This document shows, one piece after another, positions 22,801-34,193 of a stretch of 64,000 nucleotides of DNA. Positions within the stretch are counted from its first letter, which is position 1, and each line of letters starts with the position of its first letter. The stretch comes from Micractinium sp. NFX-FRZ (taxonomy: Eukaryota > Chlorophyta > Trebouxiophyceae > Chlorellales > Chlorellaceae), in assembly GCA_029339195.1 (NCBI GenBank), contig JAPTJF010000119.1:1-64000 (forward strand). The letters are read 5' to 3'. The translations under genes were made by a program, and so were the position numbers. The notes under the pieces were generated by a model. That model made no database searches and was not told the DNA's origin. It was given only the letters and a program-made list of their open reading frames with translations.

Positions 22801-25800
22801 CCTTGTTGGGGTGGTGGTGCATGCTCCAAGGCAGACTTTACAAACTGAACCAGCTGGGTGACTCTGCCTTTGGCTGGTCTTGACAGCACAGCCATGCAGC
22901 TTTTGCCCCACCCCTCACCTCATTCCCCTGCCCCTCGGCCTGCCCTGCCCTGGACTCCAGGTGCCCACCTCCCCCACTGGGGAGCACAGCGAGGCGGATG
23001 CTGCAGGGGCGCAGCCCGACCTGGTACTGCAGCACGTGAAGCTGCCCCAGCAGTACATCGACGCCGCATACCCGCTGGTAGGTGTTTGAGTTGACTACAG
23101 GCGGTTTTAGTGGGGGCAGTTGCTCTGCTGCGTACCCCTGGGGCAGCACGGTCGCATGCGCTCCCTCCTCAGTGTTGAGGCAACGAGCGGGCATGCCAGG
23201 CGGGCGAGTCGCGCAGTTGGGGTTGCAACTTGTCCCTCTGCCTACGTCTGAGCCCTTCTCACCACTGCCCCGCTGCTTTGCCCTGCGTCACACCTGCGCA
23301 GATGCATGCCGCCATCAGCCAGGACCGCGCTGATGTGGCGGTGGCGGGCACGCGTGGCCTGGCTGTGTACTCGCGCCGTGCACGCCGGTGGCGCCTGTTT
23401 GGCGACGCCACGCAAGAGCGCAGCCTGCGGGTGAGGCTCTGGGCTGCCTGCCTGCATGGGCTGACTGGCTGGATGGCTGCCGGGATGGCAATCTGCCAGG
23501 GATGGCTTTCACCTGGCAGCAGGCACGGCATGGGTGCTAGGTTTGGGCTGGTTGGCAGGGCAGGTGATGAGGGGGCAGGCTGCGGTCTAAGCTGGCTGGT
23601 GTACCCAGCTTGCGTGAACCCCGCCTGTGCAGCGCTGCTCCCACCCGCCATCCGCATCTGTCCGTGGGTTGAGGCAGCACTGTTGGTGCCTCTGCCCCGG
23701 CTTGAGCTCCGCCCGCCTCTCATCCCCCTGCAGGTGCAAGGCCTGATGTGGCTGCCCGGCGGCGTGATTGCGGCGGTGGCGTACGTGGATGGCAAGGAGG
23801 GGGCAGGTTCCCCGCAGCTTCTGCTGTACCCGCAGTACCATCTGGACAACGCCTCCCTGCTGGCCCGCCTGCCCCTCAAGCAGGTGGGCTGTCTTGCAAC
23901 ATCAGTATGCCCAGCCTGGAGCAGGCCCCTGCAATATGCCTCCCTCTGTCTGCCAGTGTGCTTGTCTGTCTGCCTGCCCCCGGAAGCGCGGTCCGCGTGC
24001 TGCTGCTCGGCTGTGCGTGGCCATGCAGCTGGGGCGGCGCGGTTGCAGCAACGGCGCTAGTTGTGCCACAATCTTACACAACCGCAGCTGTCCCTCGAGC
24101 AGCAAGTGTCAAGTAAGCATCCGTCCCTTATGCACCATGCTCCGTATGCCGCCGCCCGCAGGTGCCGGTGGCAATGGACAGCGCCGGCTGGCACCTGGTG
24201 CTGGCTTTCCACCCGCTGGAGATCAAACTCTTTAAGTGAGGGGGGCAGGCATGTGGGGCGCTGGGGGATGAACGCTGTTTAGTGAGCCGTGCTTGCCGCG
24301 CACATCGTTAGGTCGAAAGTCCCACCAGGGATAAAGGGAGCGACCCGACAGGGGGGTAGGCAGAGATTCGCCACATAGCGTGCATTGCATGCCTTTTGCG
24401 GACCACGACTTGAGGAGCACTCATTGCGTTGCCCTTGACCCTAAACCCCAACCGCATTTGCCCCTGGTGCGTGCTCCGCAGGGTGACAGTGGAGGGGCCA
24501 CTGGGGCCGGCGGGGCGCCCCATTGCCCGTCTGGCGGTGGTGCGGGAGCTGTCCATCATGGGGCTGGGCAACCCCCTGCAGGTGGGCAGCAACACACACA
24601 CACATGTTCACTTGTGCCTGTACCATGTTGCACTATGTTGCACTGTTATGATATGACACAATGAGCATAGGGGGTGTCAGCCTTGCGCTGGCCCAGGCAG
24701 CTCTTGAGCATGGGGCAATGGTGGGGTGCCTGGATGGGTGGCAGGCTGGCTGGGTCAAGGGGCACCCATCCGCGTGATTGTTGTAATGGGGGGGGTGCCT
24801 GCAAGGATGTGAACGGGCAAGCGGTGCCTGCCGCACAGCAGGGCAGCCCCTGCATTCAAGCTCAGCTGCTGCTCCACTGAACCCTCGCACACCCTTTCCA
24901 TCCCGGTTTCCTGCTTTGCCTGCCTGCCTGCCTGCCTTTGCAGGAGATTGCGCTGATTGACCCCACGAGCCTGGCACGCTCGGACGCCTTTGCCTCAGGC
25001 GGCAGCCAGGCTCCACCGCCGCCGCAGGACGAGCAGGCGTCTGCTCAGCAGGCAGCGGCGCAGCAGGCCGGAGCAGCAGGGGTCGCCGCGGCAGGTGGCG
25101 CCAGCCGAGACTCCAGCTGGCCGCAGCTGTCGGTTGCCACCAAGGCGCCGCCGGCAGAGGCGCCGCTGCAGTGCGTGCTGCTGCGTGCGGGCGGCATCAT
25201 GAGCAAGTTAGACCTTCAGGAAGGGACCGAGGTGCTGCTGTCAGATGCAATTGAGCGCTTCTGGCTGCCCCTCTCCTCCGCCTCGGCCACCGCTGGCACC
25301 AGTGGGCTGGCCAGCCGCACTAACAGCTTCACAGCAGCGGGCGGTGTGGGCCTGGGAGGCAGCAGCAGCAGCAGCAGGCTCGAAGCGGGCGCCCCTGCGC
25401 TGAGCGCCAGCAGCAGCGTGGCGGGCGGACTGGGCCGGCAGAGCTCAGAGGCAGAAGCAGAGCTGCCTGCCGCCTCGACTGCAGCCGCAGCGGCGGCGCG
25501 CATGGAGTCGCAGCGCGTGGCGGCGGCGGCGGCAGCCCAGGCGGCGGCGGGAGATGCGCAGGGAGGGGAGCAGGCACGGCAGCCGCCTCGGGTGGAGATG
25601 CCTTGGTGGACTTACGGCTCGCGAGGCATGCAGGTGCGGCGGCCTGCCTGGCCCACCTGCCTTGTGCGCCCACCAGCTCACCCGCCCCTGCCTGTCTGCC
25701 CTTGCCCCATTCTCCTCCCAGTGCAGTTTGCACCTGCCCCGCAGCCCGCTTTCCTCTGCCCTCCCTCCACCAGCCCCCTGTGCCCCCCCAGCTCATGCCA

Positions 25801-28800
25801 CCCCTCCCCTGGCCCCCACTTGCCATCCCCTGCCCCGCCCTTCACCCCCATGCAGCTCTGGTTCCCCTCCTCCCTGCTGGAGCCCCTCACCCCCTCCGCC
25901 CGCTCCCTGTCGCTCACCAGCCCCACCGCCACCGGCATGGCGGCGGCCGCGGCGGCTGCAGCCACCAATTCCACAGACCCAGAGCTGGAGTTTGATCGGG
26001 AGGTATACCCTATTGGGGTCTCGCTGGCAGAGGTGTCCATCATCGGTGAGCTGGGCGCGTGTTGGGTGGGTATATGACGTGTTTTGTGCATGGGTTGCGG
26101 CTGGCTGGGCCCGCGGCGGGGGATTTGGGTGGGCGTGGTTCCGGGTGGGGGAGGTCACGTTGTGTGTCTGTGTCTGTGTTCCATTGCCCGGCCAGCCTGC
26201 ACGCGCCTGCGTGCACCAGCAATGGCCCCGGCTCCCGGGTCCGCTGGCTTGGCCCCTCGCCCGCCGCCTGTCGCCCACCCACCACCCCACGTCATGCCTG
26301 CCTGCCCCGTGCGTCATGCAGGCGTGATGCAGCGCTCGGTGCGCAGCCAGGCCTTCCCCCCCGAGGCCCCCCAGTCCCTCTGCTTCCACCCGCTGCCCGA
26401 GAGCCAGCCGGTGCTGCCCTGCCTGCTGCGCCGCCTGCTGCAAAAGGGGCGGCAGGAGGAGGCGGTGGAGCTGGCCAGGTGGGCAGTGGGGGCCGGCAGG
26501 TTGTGTGTGTGAAGCCGCCAGCAAAAGCGTGCCTGGGGGCACGGTGGGGCAGGCATGGGGCCGCGACGGGCAATACGTGCGTGCATGCGGTTTCCGTGTT
26601 GTAGTGTGGCGCCTTCCCCCCTCTTGCCAGACTCACCAAGCCACCCGCCGCCGCCACAACAGCTGCTGCCCCGCCTCGCCCTGCCCCACCTCCTCCGCCG
26701 CAGGTGGCACTCCGGCGGACCCCACTTCAACCGCTCCCTGGAGTGGCTCCTCTTCACTTCTCTGGAGTTGGATGCTGAGCAGCAGCACTCCAGCTCAGCG
26801 GATGCAGCGCGGCAGCAGCGCTTCAACTCGTCGTACGCCGTCACACTCAACAGCATGACTGGAGAGCAGCAGGCACAGCAGCAGCAGCAGAAGCAGCAGC
26901 AGCAGCGGGGGGCTGCGGGGGGCGCCCATTCAGGCCTCGTGTCGCCGCGCAGCGTGGGGGTGCTGTCTGCGGCGGCGCTGGCGCAGCGGCGCGCTGGCCC
27001 GCTGCTGGTGGCGGCGGCCCGCCTGATTGCTCAGTTCCCGCAGGTGTGCCCTCCAGTGTGTGTCTGGTACCCTCCAGTGTGTGCCCTTCAGTGTTTGTCT
27101 GGTGCCCTCGAGTGTGTCTGGCATTGATGGGCGGGTGTGCAGTGCTGGTGCTTTGGCAGGGCCGACATGCCGCACCACTCTCCCTCCCTCCCTTGCCCCT
27201 CTACCCGCACCCCTGACCCCGAGTGTGGTCAGCGTGGCACTCCTTCTACTATTGCATCACACATGCCCTCTCCCCCCTCCCATCCCGACTCCCCAAGGAT
27301 GTGGTCAGCGTGGTGAATTCTGTTGTGTCTCCGCCCACTCTGCGCCTTCTGCCGCCACCTCCTTGCCCCCCCGACCCACCACCACCACCCCCCACGCACT
27401 CCCCTCCCTGCCCATGCCTCCCCGCAGTTCCCCGAGATTGTGGTCAGCGTGGCGCGCAAGACGGACGCCTCCCTCTGGCCCGCGCTGTTTGCTGCGGTGG
27501 GGCCCCCCAGCCGGCTGTGCCAGGGCCTCATGCAGGCCGACAAGCTGCAGGTGGGTTTCGCAACTGTTTCATTTATTGGGTTCAGTTGCAGTGTTCAGTG
27601 CTAGAGTTGAGGATTGGTGCCGTCAACATGCCAGGAGACGATGGGTTGTCTTGGTGCAGGCAGACAAGCTGCTGGGTGGATGCAGAGCAGAGAGTTATGG
27701 TGCACGGTAGGATTGGTCTAGGCTGAATCCAGCAGGGAGAAGTGGGTTCAGCAAGGCTTGACTGACGCAATTTTGGGCCGCTGCCTCTTTTGCGCTTGCT
27801 CGCCTGCCGCCCGCTGCCCTGCTCGCCTGGTCCCGTTTGCCACACAATGCAACGCAATCCTTGCTGGTGCAGAGCGCGGCGTGCTGCCTGGTGATTGTGG
27901 AGCAGATTGAGGGCAGCGGTGAGGTGCAGGTACAGGCACTACAGCTCATCCAGGCGGCACTGTCCAGCGGGCAGTACAGCCTGGGAGCTGACCTGTTAAG
28001 GTTCCTGGTACCGCCTGGCGAGCCAGATGCCCTGCTGGACTCACCTGGCAGCCCCAAGCGGCTGGCTGCGGCGGCTGCGGCGGCTGCCGCTGCGCAGGCG
28101 GCGCTGCACCCCGCGTCGCCGCTGCGGGCGCAGGCCGCGGCAGAGGCGGCCCAGCAGCAGCAGCAGCAGCAGCAGTTTGAGCCGGCAGCGGCGGCAAGTC
28201 AGCAGCAGCAGCAGCAGCAACAGGGAGGCGGGGGCTCCTGGTTCTGGGGCCTGTTTGGTGGGGGCGGCGACAGCAGCGCGCAAGCAGGGGCCGCTTCGCC
28301 AGACAGCAGCCCACTGCTGGAGCCCCAGTCAGACCCGGCAGCGCAGCAGCCGCGGTCGCCGGCGATGGCAGGCGGCGGCAGGGACGACGCTGGGGAGGGC
28401 GGCGTGGCGGCCAGTGAGGCGTGGAGGATGACGGCACGGCACGCCTGGAAGCTGCTGGATGCTGGGGCGCTCAGGTGGGGCGACATTTCCATGTACCACA
28501 GTGCAGGGCTGTTGGGAAGGGCTGTGGGGAAAGGCCAAAGGGAAGCTATGAGGAAGCTGCTGGATGCTGGGGCGCTCAGATTGGGCAGGTGTTGCAGCAA
28601 CCTCCCCCTGAGCTCTCATGGGCTGTCAAGCGAAGTGGTCAGTGTGTGCACAGGCGTTGGCCCTTTGGTTGTGCTGCTGCTGCTGCTGCTGCAGATGGGG
28701 CGTGTCTGTGTGCTGTGCATGCCTCAGAAGTCTCCTGCGGCACCCATGCCCGCCCTCTTCCTAAACCTGCCTGCCAACCCCTGCCTCCTGCCCTTCTCCT

Positions 28801-29531
28801 GAACCCGCCTGCCACCCCTGCCTGCCCGCCCTCCCTGCTTGCAGAGAGGCCGCTGCGCTGGCACGGGCCCTGGCGGGGCTTCATGGCGGCCTGCCCGCCC
28901 TGCTGGCAGTGACGGCAGCAGAGGTGCCGGTGGCGCAAGCGCACCTGGCGCCCTCCGCCGCTTCCATCGCCTCTGCCCTCTTTGTGGCGGCCAACGAGTT
29001 TGCGCCCGCTGACCAAGAAATGGACGCTGCGCTGTCCGCTGAGCAGCTGCTGTCAGGTGCGCTGTGGCCGGGCTGAGCGCACGCTGCGGCTGCATGCATG
29101 CATGGGTGCATGTGTGCCTTTTGGGCAGAATGTTTGGTTGGGGGAGTGTGGGGGCACGTACCCCAGGCCCATGCTGGTCATGCTGCGGCCGTGCCCGCCT
29201 CCTGCCGGTCCTCTTAGCGTCCCCTGCACCGTGCTCACCCCATCTCCCCTGCCATCATCCCCTGCCCCCCTCTGCCCTACATGCAGTGTGCCAGGAGGCG
29301 GGGTGCGTCAACCTCGCCACCGCGCTGGCCCTGCTGCTGGGGGACCACCCCGCCCTGCACCAATTCGCCACACAACACCCGGCGGTCTGGTCCGAGCTGC
29401 ACTCCCTGATTGCCAACGATGTGCATCTGTGCGGCTATGCCCCGCTGCTGAGCCCGCTGCCATCGCCGGTGGTGGGCCAGGGCCCGCCAGCTGTCGCTGC
29501 CAGCCTGGCAGCCGCGCTGCTGGCGGCGTGA
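19816..29531 (+). CDS. RIC1: RIC1 homologue, Rab6 (Ypt6) guanine nucleotide exchange factor subunit
   Basis: RIC1 with RGP1 activates the Golgi GTPase Rab6/Ypt6 for endosome-to-Golgi traffic. Exons: 19816-20061, 20364-20585, 20848-22080, 22281-22478, 22714-22773, 22961-23077, 23302-23430, 23734-23883, 24162-24235, 24482-24581, 24944-25633, 25856-26045, 26322-26478, 26704-27043, 27428-27550, 27873-28474, 28845-29056, 29287-29531; 1695 aa. The start MFAYGWPR resembles plant RIC1. The N-terminal half is a beta-propeller with the family block LSLSDWGYGSSVVGP and GCRLMCSLRQ (about 416-495), later ARRWRLFGDATQE. PWWTYGSRGMQLWFPSSLLE and the alpha-helical RIC1 domain (LPCLLRRLLQKGRQEEAVELA, ARKTDASLWPALFAAVG) follow. 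It is longer than animal RIC1 because of Ala/Gln/Ser inserts. Exons 15 and 16 have edge copies in adjacent introns. Confidence 0.93.
27046..27125 (+). repeat. Short tandem repeat in RIC1 intron 14
   Basis: Three to four imperfect copies of a unit of about 22 bp with CTCCAGTGTGTG and GTCTGGT words follow the exon 14 donor (27044). Upstream and downstream repeats also copy the exon 15 start. Confidence 0.7.
27221..27453 (+). repeat. Three copies of the RIC1 exon 15 start
   Basis: GTGGTCAGCGTGG occurs in the real exon 15 (27438-27452) and twice upstream in the intron, at about 27224 and 27301. The copies carry similar flanks (GAGTGTGG, GGATGTGG, GATTGTGG). They look like relics of tandem duplication of the exon edge. 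Confidence 0.75.
28449..28584 (+). repeat. Duplicated RIC1 exon 16 donor edge
   Basis: AAGCTGCTGGATGCTGGGGC and the following GCTCAG at the end of exon 16 recur unchanged about 104 bp downstream in the intron. The copy has lost the donor (CAGATT instead of CAGGTG). Confidence 0.85.
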
Positions 29532-29650
29532 CAGTGCCCTGCTTGGCTGGCGGTGGGGTATCCAAGCTTGGCTGATACCTTTGTGACCGACCCCTCACCC
29601 GTGCAAGACTGATTCTTGACTGCGAATGCTCCCTGACTGACGTGCTGACC

Positions 29651-29688
29651 TGTAACAGACCCTCACTTCTGCTCGCATTCTCGTTACA
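29651..29688. terminator. Tail-to-tail poly(A) signals of RIC1 and the secreted-protein gene
   Basis: TGTAA on the plus strand at 29651-29655 is about 120 bases after the RIC1 stop. TGTAA on the minus strand at 29688-29684 can serve the gene that stops at 30095. The two 3' ends nearly meet. Confidence 0.5.
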
Positions 29689-30094
29689 ACACCACAGCTG
29701 CCGCTGCAAGAAGCAGGCGTGCGACATGCCTTGCTGGCCGCTGGGATGTGCGCAGCTAGAGCGGCAGGCACTGGAAGGCAGCGGCCAGTGCTGTGCAGCT
29801 CAGCGCAGAGTTGGCAGCAAGCAGTGCTGTGCATTTTAGCCCAGAGTGTGCAGCAAGGCAAGTGCTGTGCAGTTCAGTTCAACGTGGCTCGGTTCAAAGT
29901 ACAGTCAGACAACCCCTCAAGGTTGCAACTGCTGCCTAGCCAGCCTCTCAACGTGACAGCAATGCTGCTCCAGCGCCAGTGCAACTCCTTCTCCTTGCAC
30001 ACTCGACACACAACAGCGCTGCTGTTCCAAGAGCGATGCCACACCGGTCAGATGCGGTGGGCGGCTTCGGCAGGCATATAACGCCACAGCCCGC

Positions 30095-33000
30095 TCAGAG
30101 CTCGGCAGACGCGCCCGTGGCCTCGAGCTCCTCCGCTGCCTCCTCCTCGCGCGCCGCCCGCGCCTGAACGTCGGCCGGGCTGTGCGGGTCCCAGTTGCGC
30201 GGCATGGCAAACAGGTGCACAGACTGGTCCTTGGCGTCGCACCTACGGGGCAGGGGGTGGGGCGGGGCATGGGAAGTGGGCCGGGCATGGCATGGTGGGG
30301 TGGCAGCAAGCGGCATGTGTGGAGGTAGCCGTCAAGGTGCAGTGCAGGCGGTGCATGGGATGCAGGCAGGCAGGCGCAACCTTCCTGCTGGGCAAGCCTG
30401 CTCGTTACTTTCCCGGCTTTCTAAGAATGATAATAAGAATGGTTATCACATAGAAGGAGCTCACCAGTAGGGCTGGGTGCGCTTGGCCCTGTCGCTGGCC
30501 ACCACGACGCGGTAGTGGTCGATCCACTGGATCCCCTCCGCGTTGCAGTAGATCATCTGTGCGGGGCAGGGGGGGAGGAGGGTATGGGTGGGCGGGGTTG
30601 AAGGAAAGAGGGGGCGGGGGGGAGGCTGGGGCAGGGTGGCGCGAGGCTGGGCACGACCCCCGCTGCCAGCTGCTTCCCCTCAACGTCTTGTCTGCGGGCA
30701 CAACATCAAACATCGCATAGTGCCCCAGTTCGACGAAATGCAAGCGCGCTAACAAATAGGCCTGGCGCATGCGCGCACCTCGCAGTGATTGTCGCGTGGC
30801 AAGTGGAACACCTGCCCCTCCTCGCTCTTGAACTCCAGGGCGTCGCCGCTGAAGTCGCCCACCTGTTGTGGACACACAACCAGGGGCAGAGAGGGAGGGG
30901 GGTGGGGACAGGAGGCACACACGTGGCAGCTCTGAGTTCTTGAACTGCGGTGGCATCGCCGCTGAAGCTGCCCACCTGTTGCCATCAGCAGGAGGCAGCG
31001 AGGTGGGTAGACTGGGCGCGTGAAGCAAAGCAGTGTGCACATGCCGGCAGGCAGTCCCCCCTGGGCACCCGCCTGTCAATCAGACGCTGGTCAGACCCGA
31101 GGTTGTATGAAGCACTGTGCATGCCCCTTACCCAGACTGCCGCCTCCTCCTGGCTCAGAATAGCAAGCTTCTCGGTTTCATAGTTGTAGGCCTGGGGGCA
31201 GGGGCGGGGGAGGGAGGGAGGGGTCCGGTTGGCAGCTGCTGAGAAGGTGTGTCTGGTGGCGAGTGGGCTGGCAGCTTCCGTCTGAAACAGGTGTGTGCAT
31301 GCTGGGCACAGCACAGGAAGCGCTGGGGGTGGCATCTACCTGGCGGGGCAGAGAGGCAAGCATTGGACACACAGCAACGTACGTGGTCAAGGCAGGCGCG
31401 CGGCCTGCCACACAGGCGCACCCCTGGGGGAAGAGGGTAAAAAAAGGGAACAGCAGGTAGAAAGAACGCCTACCATGGCTGCATAGTCCATGAAGTTGGC
31501 GGAGGAGGGGATGGTGATTGTCTTGACGGGCTCCCACAGGCAGGCACCGTTTCTGCAGGTGGTGACGCCACAGGGAGGGAGGGGGCAGGTGTGGGCGACG
31601 GCTGTGGGGGACAAGGGGAAACCCTGCCATGCGTGCCCGGCTCCACCACCGCCACAAGCAAGCAGGCGTCTCCTGGCTGCGAGCGGTGGTGCAGGCGAGC
31701 CCGCCTCGCCCCCACGGGCACACCCCTGCACCTGATCCACACAACACACAGGCTCCACCCCGCACTCGCTCACTGGTGTGCTGCTGCAGAGTGGCGCGGC
31801 ACAACACACCCTTCTTCTTCCTCTTCTTGCAACAAGCATCCTCTGCTACCAACACACCTTGCCTAGCGTCACGCCCTTTCCCGCCCGCCCCGCCACCCCT
31901 CACTCGTGCCACTGGAGCCCAGACACCACGATGCGCCCTTTCTGACACGCGCTCCTTAGCTCTGCACCCTGCCTTCCTCCCAGTGCCCCGCCACACTCAC
32001 TTTTGCCACTGCAGCTCCGACACCACGATGCGCCCGTTGCCCTTCTCCTGCCCCTCCGCCCCGCCCTTGCACCAGTTGCCCTCGCACAGGCCCAGCAGGA
32101 AGGGGCCGTCGGGGGTGTGGATGTACTGGATGCTCTCAAAGCCCTGCACAATTAATGGGGTTGAATCCAATCACTGTATGCTCTCAAACCCCTGCAACAC
32201 GTCGAGGCCGCTTGAGCACAAATGCAGCTTGATTCACACGAAGTTCAAGCGGGAGGCTGTGTGGATATATATGCATCGATTGCTCTGAACGCGCTGCACA
32301 CTCTTGCAGTGGACGCACCTGCAAGCCACCCCCACCCGCATCACCCTCGCTCAACAGCAGCGCCCACCTTGTTGCTGGATTCGATCTCGAAATCGATGTC
32401 GCATTTGGCCAGCAGGTCGTACCCGCTGTTGTCGGGGCGCAGCTTCACCTCGAGTACCTCGGGCTTGTACAGCTCACCACCCTTGTGCGCAGCCTGCATG
32501 GGAGGGTGCCAATCAATCATAGGGGAATTGCTGAAAGGGAAGCAAAGCAGGGACGGTACAGCTCCCTCCCAGGTGTGCGCTGCCTGGGTGGAAGACAGAA
32601 ACAGGAGTGGGGGTGCCGGGCTGGCGGGTGGGAAAACATCAAATTCTAGGGTGTACAGTTGTTTTACGCAAAAACCTTATGTATATCTTTCGGGGCGTCA
32701 GCAAGCAGTTTGGGCCCTCCCCAATCGGATCCCTGCCGCCCCTTCCCTTTCCCCCCGCCCCAACGAAACCACCTCACCTCCACTAGAAGGAGGAAGGTGT
32801 CGTTCTCGGGCACGTGTGCAATCCCCTCAAACTGGCTCTCCGGCTCCCAGTCCCCCAGCAGCACGTTCTCGGGATCCCTGCACACAGGCCCAGAAACGGG
32901 GCACGCTTTGAAACGGGTGCAGCCGGGAAGGCACCAAGCAGGAAACTGTCCAGGTGCTTCAATGGCAAGGCAGATAAAGCTCTTGTTTTCCTGGCAGGAC

Positions 33001-33742
33001 GTTTGCCAGGGTCCCCGCATTGCAGGTCATCATTATGCTGCTATGTTCCACCCCAGGACGCTGTTGGGTACGCTGCTGCCCAAGGAGCCCATGCCCGCCC
33101 CCGACTGTGCTTGCGACTCACTGCGCTCCAAGCACCCAGCACAAGAGGCGCAGCGCGAGGCAGTTTCTCAATGAGGTGTGCAGAGGCGGGGCGCCCATGC
33201 ATGAGCAGTCGACCTTGGTGAGCATGAACAGCGGCTGGCGGGGGCAGCGGGCGGGCAGGTGTGCACCCGGCCGGCGGGCGCCCACCTGAAATGGAAGTGG
33301 TCGTCCAGCACTCCAAGAGCCATGCTGTTGTCAAAGACGGCGTACATCTTCCCTCGCACGTAGGCCATGCCTGGGGAAGGGGGGCCAGCGGGGAGGGGAA
33401 TCGGTGGGCTGGAGGGCGCGCAGTGATGGCCAACGGCGGCGACGGGGTCGATACCGCCCCCCGCCCCGGCAGGACAGCTGCGCACGGGACCCAAACTCGG
33501 CGCCTGTCCGCGCTTGCAGTCTTACCACTGGCCTCGAAGTCCGTCGAGTTTTTCAAATCTTGGAAGAGGCCCGCAAAGGGGGTCTCCTTGATCAGCTTCA
33601 GTGTCGACTTTCTCATGCGGCGCTTGTGGCAGGGAAGCGGTTTCTCTACCTCGTCGCCCACAACGCTAGGTGCCGCCTCTGCCGCGCAGGCAGCCAGAAC
33701 CAGAAGCACCAGGACGGCGCCCACGACGCGAGGTCGCACCAT
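30095..33742 (-). CDS. Secreted protein of unknown function, possible beta-propeller
   Basis: I do not recognise the family. Exons: 33742-33526, 33370-33286, 32877-32778, 32493-32368, 32143-32001, 31552-31474, 31191-31132, 30862-30779, 30556-30465, 30242-30095; all junctions keep frame and give 377 aa. A clear signal peptide (VVGAVLVLLVLAACAAEA) opens the protein; no later membrane helix is seen. Repeating strand-like blocks (GKMYAVFDNSMALGVLDDH, QFEGIAHVPENDTFLLLVE, GFESIQYIHTPDGPFLLGL, NYETEKLAILSQEEAAVW, IQWIDHYRVVVASD) suggest a propeller, perhaps like phytase-type or SdiA-regulated esterase-like proteins; that is inference. The C terminus is Ala/Glu-rich. An upstream in-frame ATG at 33757 would add five residues. 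Several exon edges are duplicated in adjacent introns. Confidence 0.82.
30820..30982. repeat. Duplicated acceptor edge of exon 8 of the secreted-protein gene
   Basis: The exon 8 start with its acceptor (plus strand, 30820-30865; GCCGCTGAAGTCGCCCACCTG) has a diverged copy at about 30929-30982 (GCCGCTGAAGCTGCCCACCTG) inside the preceding intron. Confidence 0.85.
31902..32199. repeat. Both edges of exon 5 of the secreted-protein gene duplicated
   Basis: The exon 5 donor side (about 31996-32042, GACACCACGATGCGCCC) recurs at about 31902-31945 in the next intron. The acceptor side (32128-32150, ATGCTCTCAAAGCCCTGCA) recurs 48 bp away at 32176-32199 in the preceding intron. Only the exon between them is intact. 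Confidence 0.85.
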
Positions 33743-34193
33743 CGCGATGACCGTCACGCGAAGGATGATGAAGAGGACACAGTTTCACAGCGGCGGAGGA
33801 CGGCCGATGCAGCCCTGCCGAAACGAGAACCTCTCCAGCTGCCGCCGCCACCTCATCAGTGGGAGCAGTACCTGCTCCCGTCCCGTGGTGAGTAGATGTC
33901 TTGGCAGGATGTGTAACGCATAGGGACAGCAAATGCTGTGCACACCGAGTGCACCACAAACCCTGGGAGCTTGCTAGCTTACATGCATAAGTCACGATGC
34001 CAGGATCCGAGCAAGCAAGCTGTGCAAGCCGGGGCGCAGCTGCCAAAGGGTGGGATTGCCACAGTCGAGACTGCAGGCCAAGTGCTGACGCTGCCTTGCA
34101 GCAGCTGCCGCGCTGGCGCCGCGCTGGCGAAGGTAAGATGGGGCCGCCCGCCTGGCCTCGCCGACCTGGCGCTGTGCTGAGCTGGCACCTCCT
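33743..34193 (-). other. Short intergenic region between two minus-strand genes
   Basis: This holds the 3' end of TFIIF alpha, with a minus-strand TGTAA at 33983-33979 about 210 bases after its stop, and the upstream region of the secreted-protein gene. Nothing else is seen. Confidence 0.5.

Noticed and set aside
28449..28584. Extra RIC1 exon from the repeated LLDAGALR segment
   Set aside because: The second copy lost its donor, and including it would interrupt the good join of exon 16 to exon 17.
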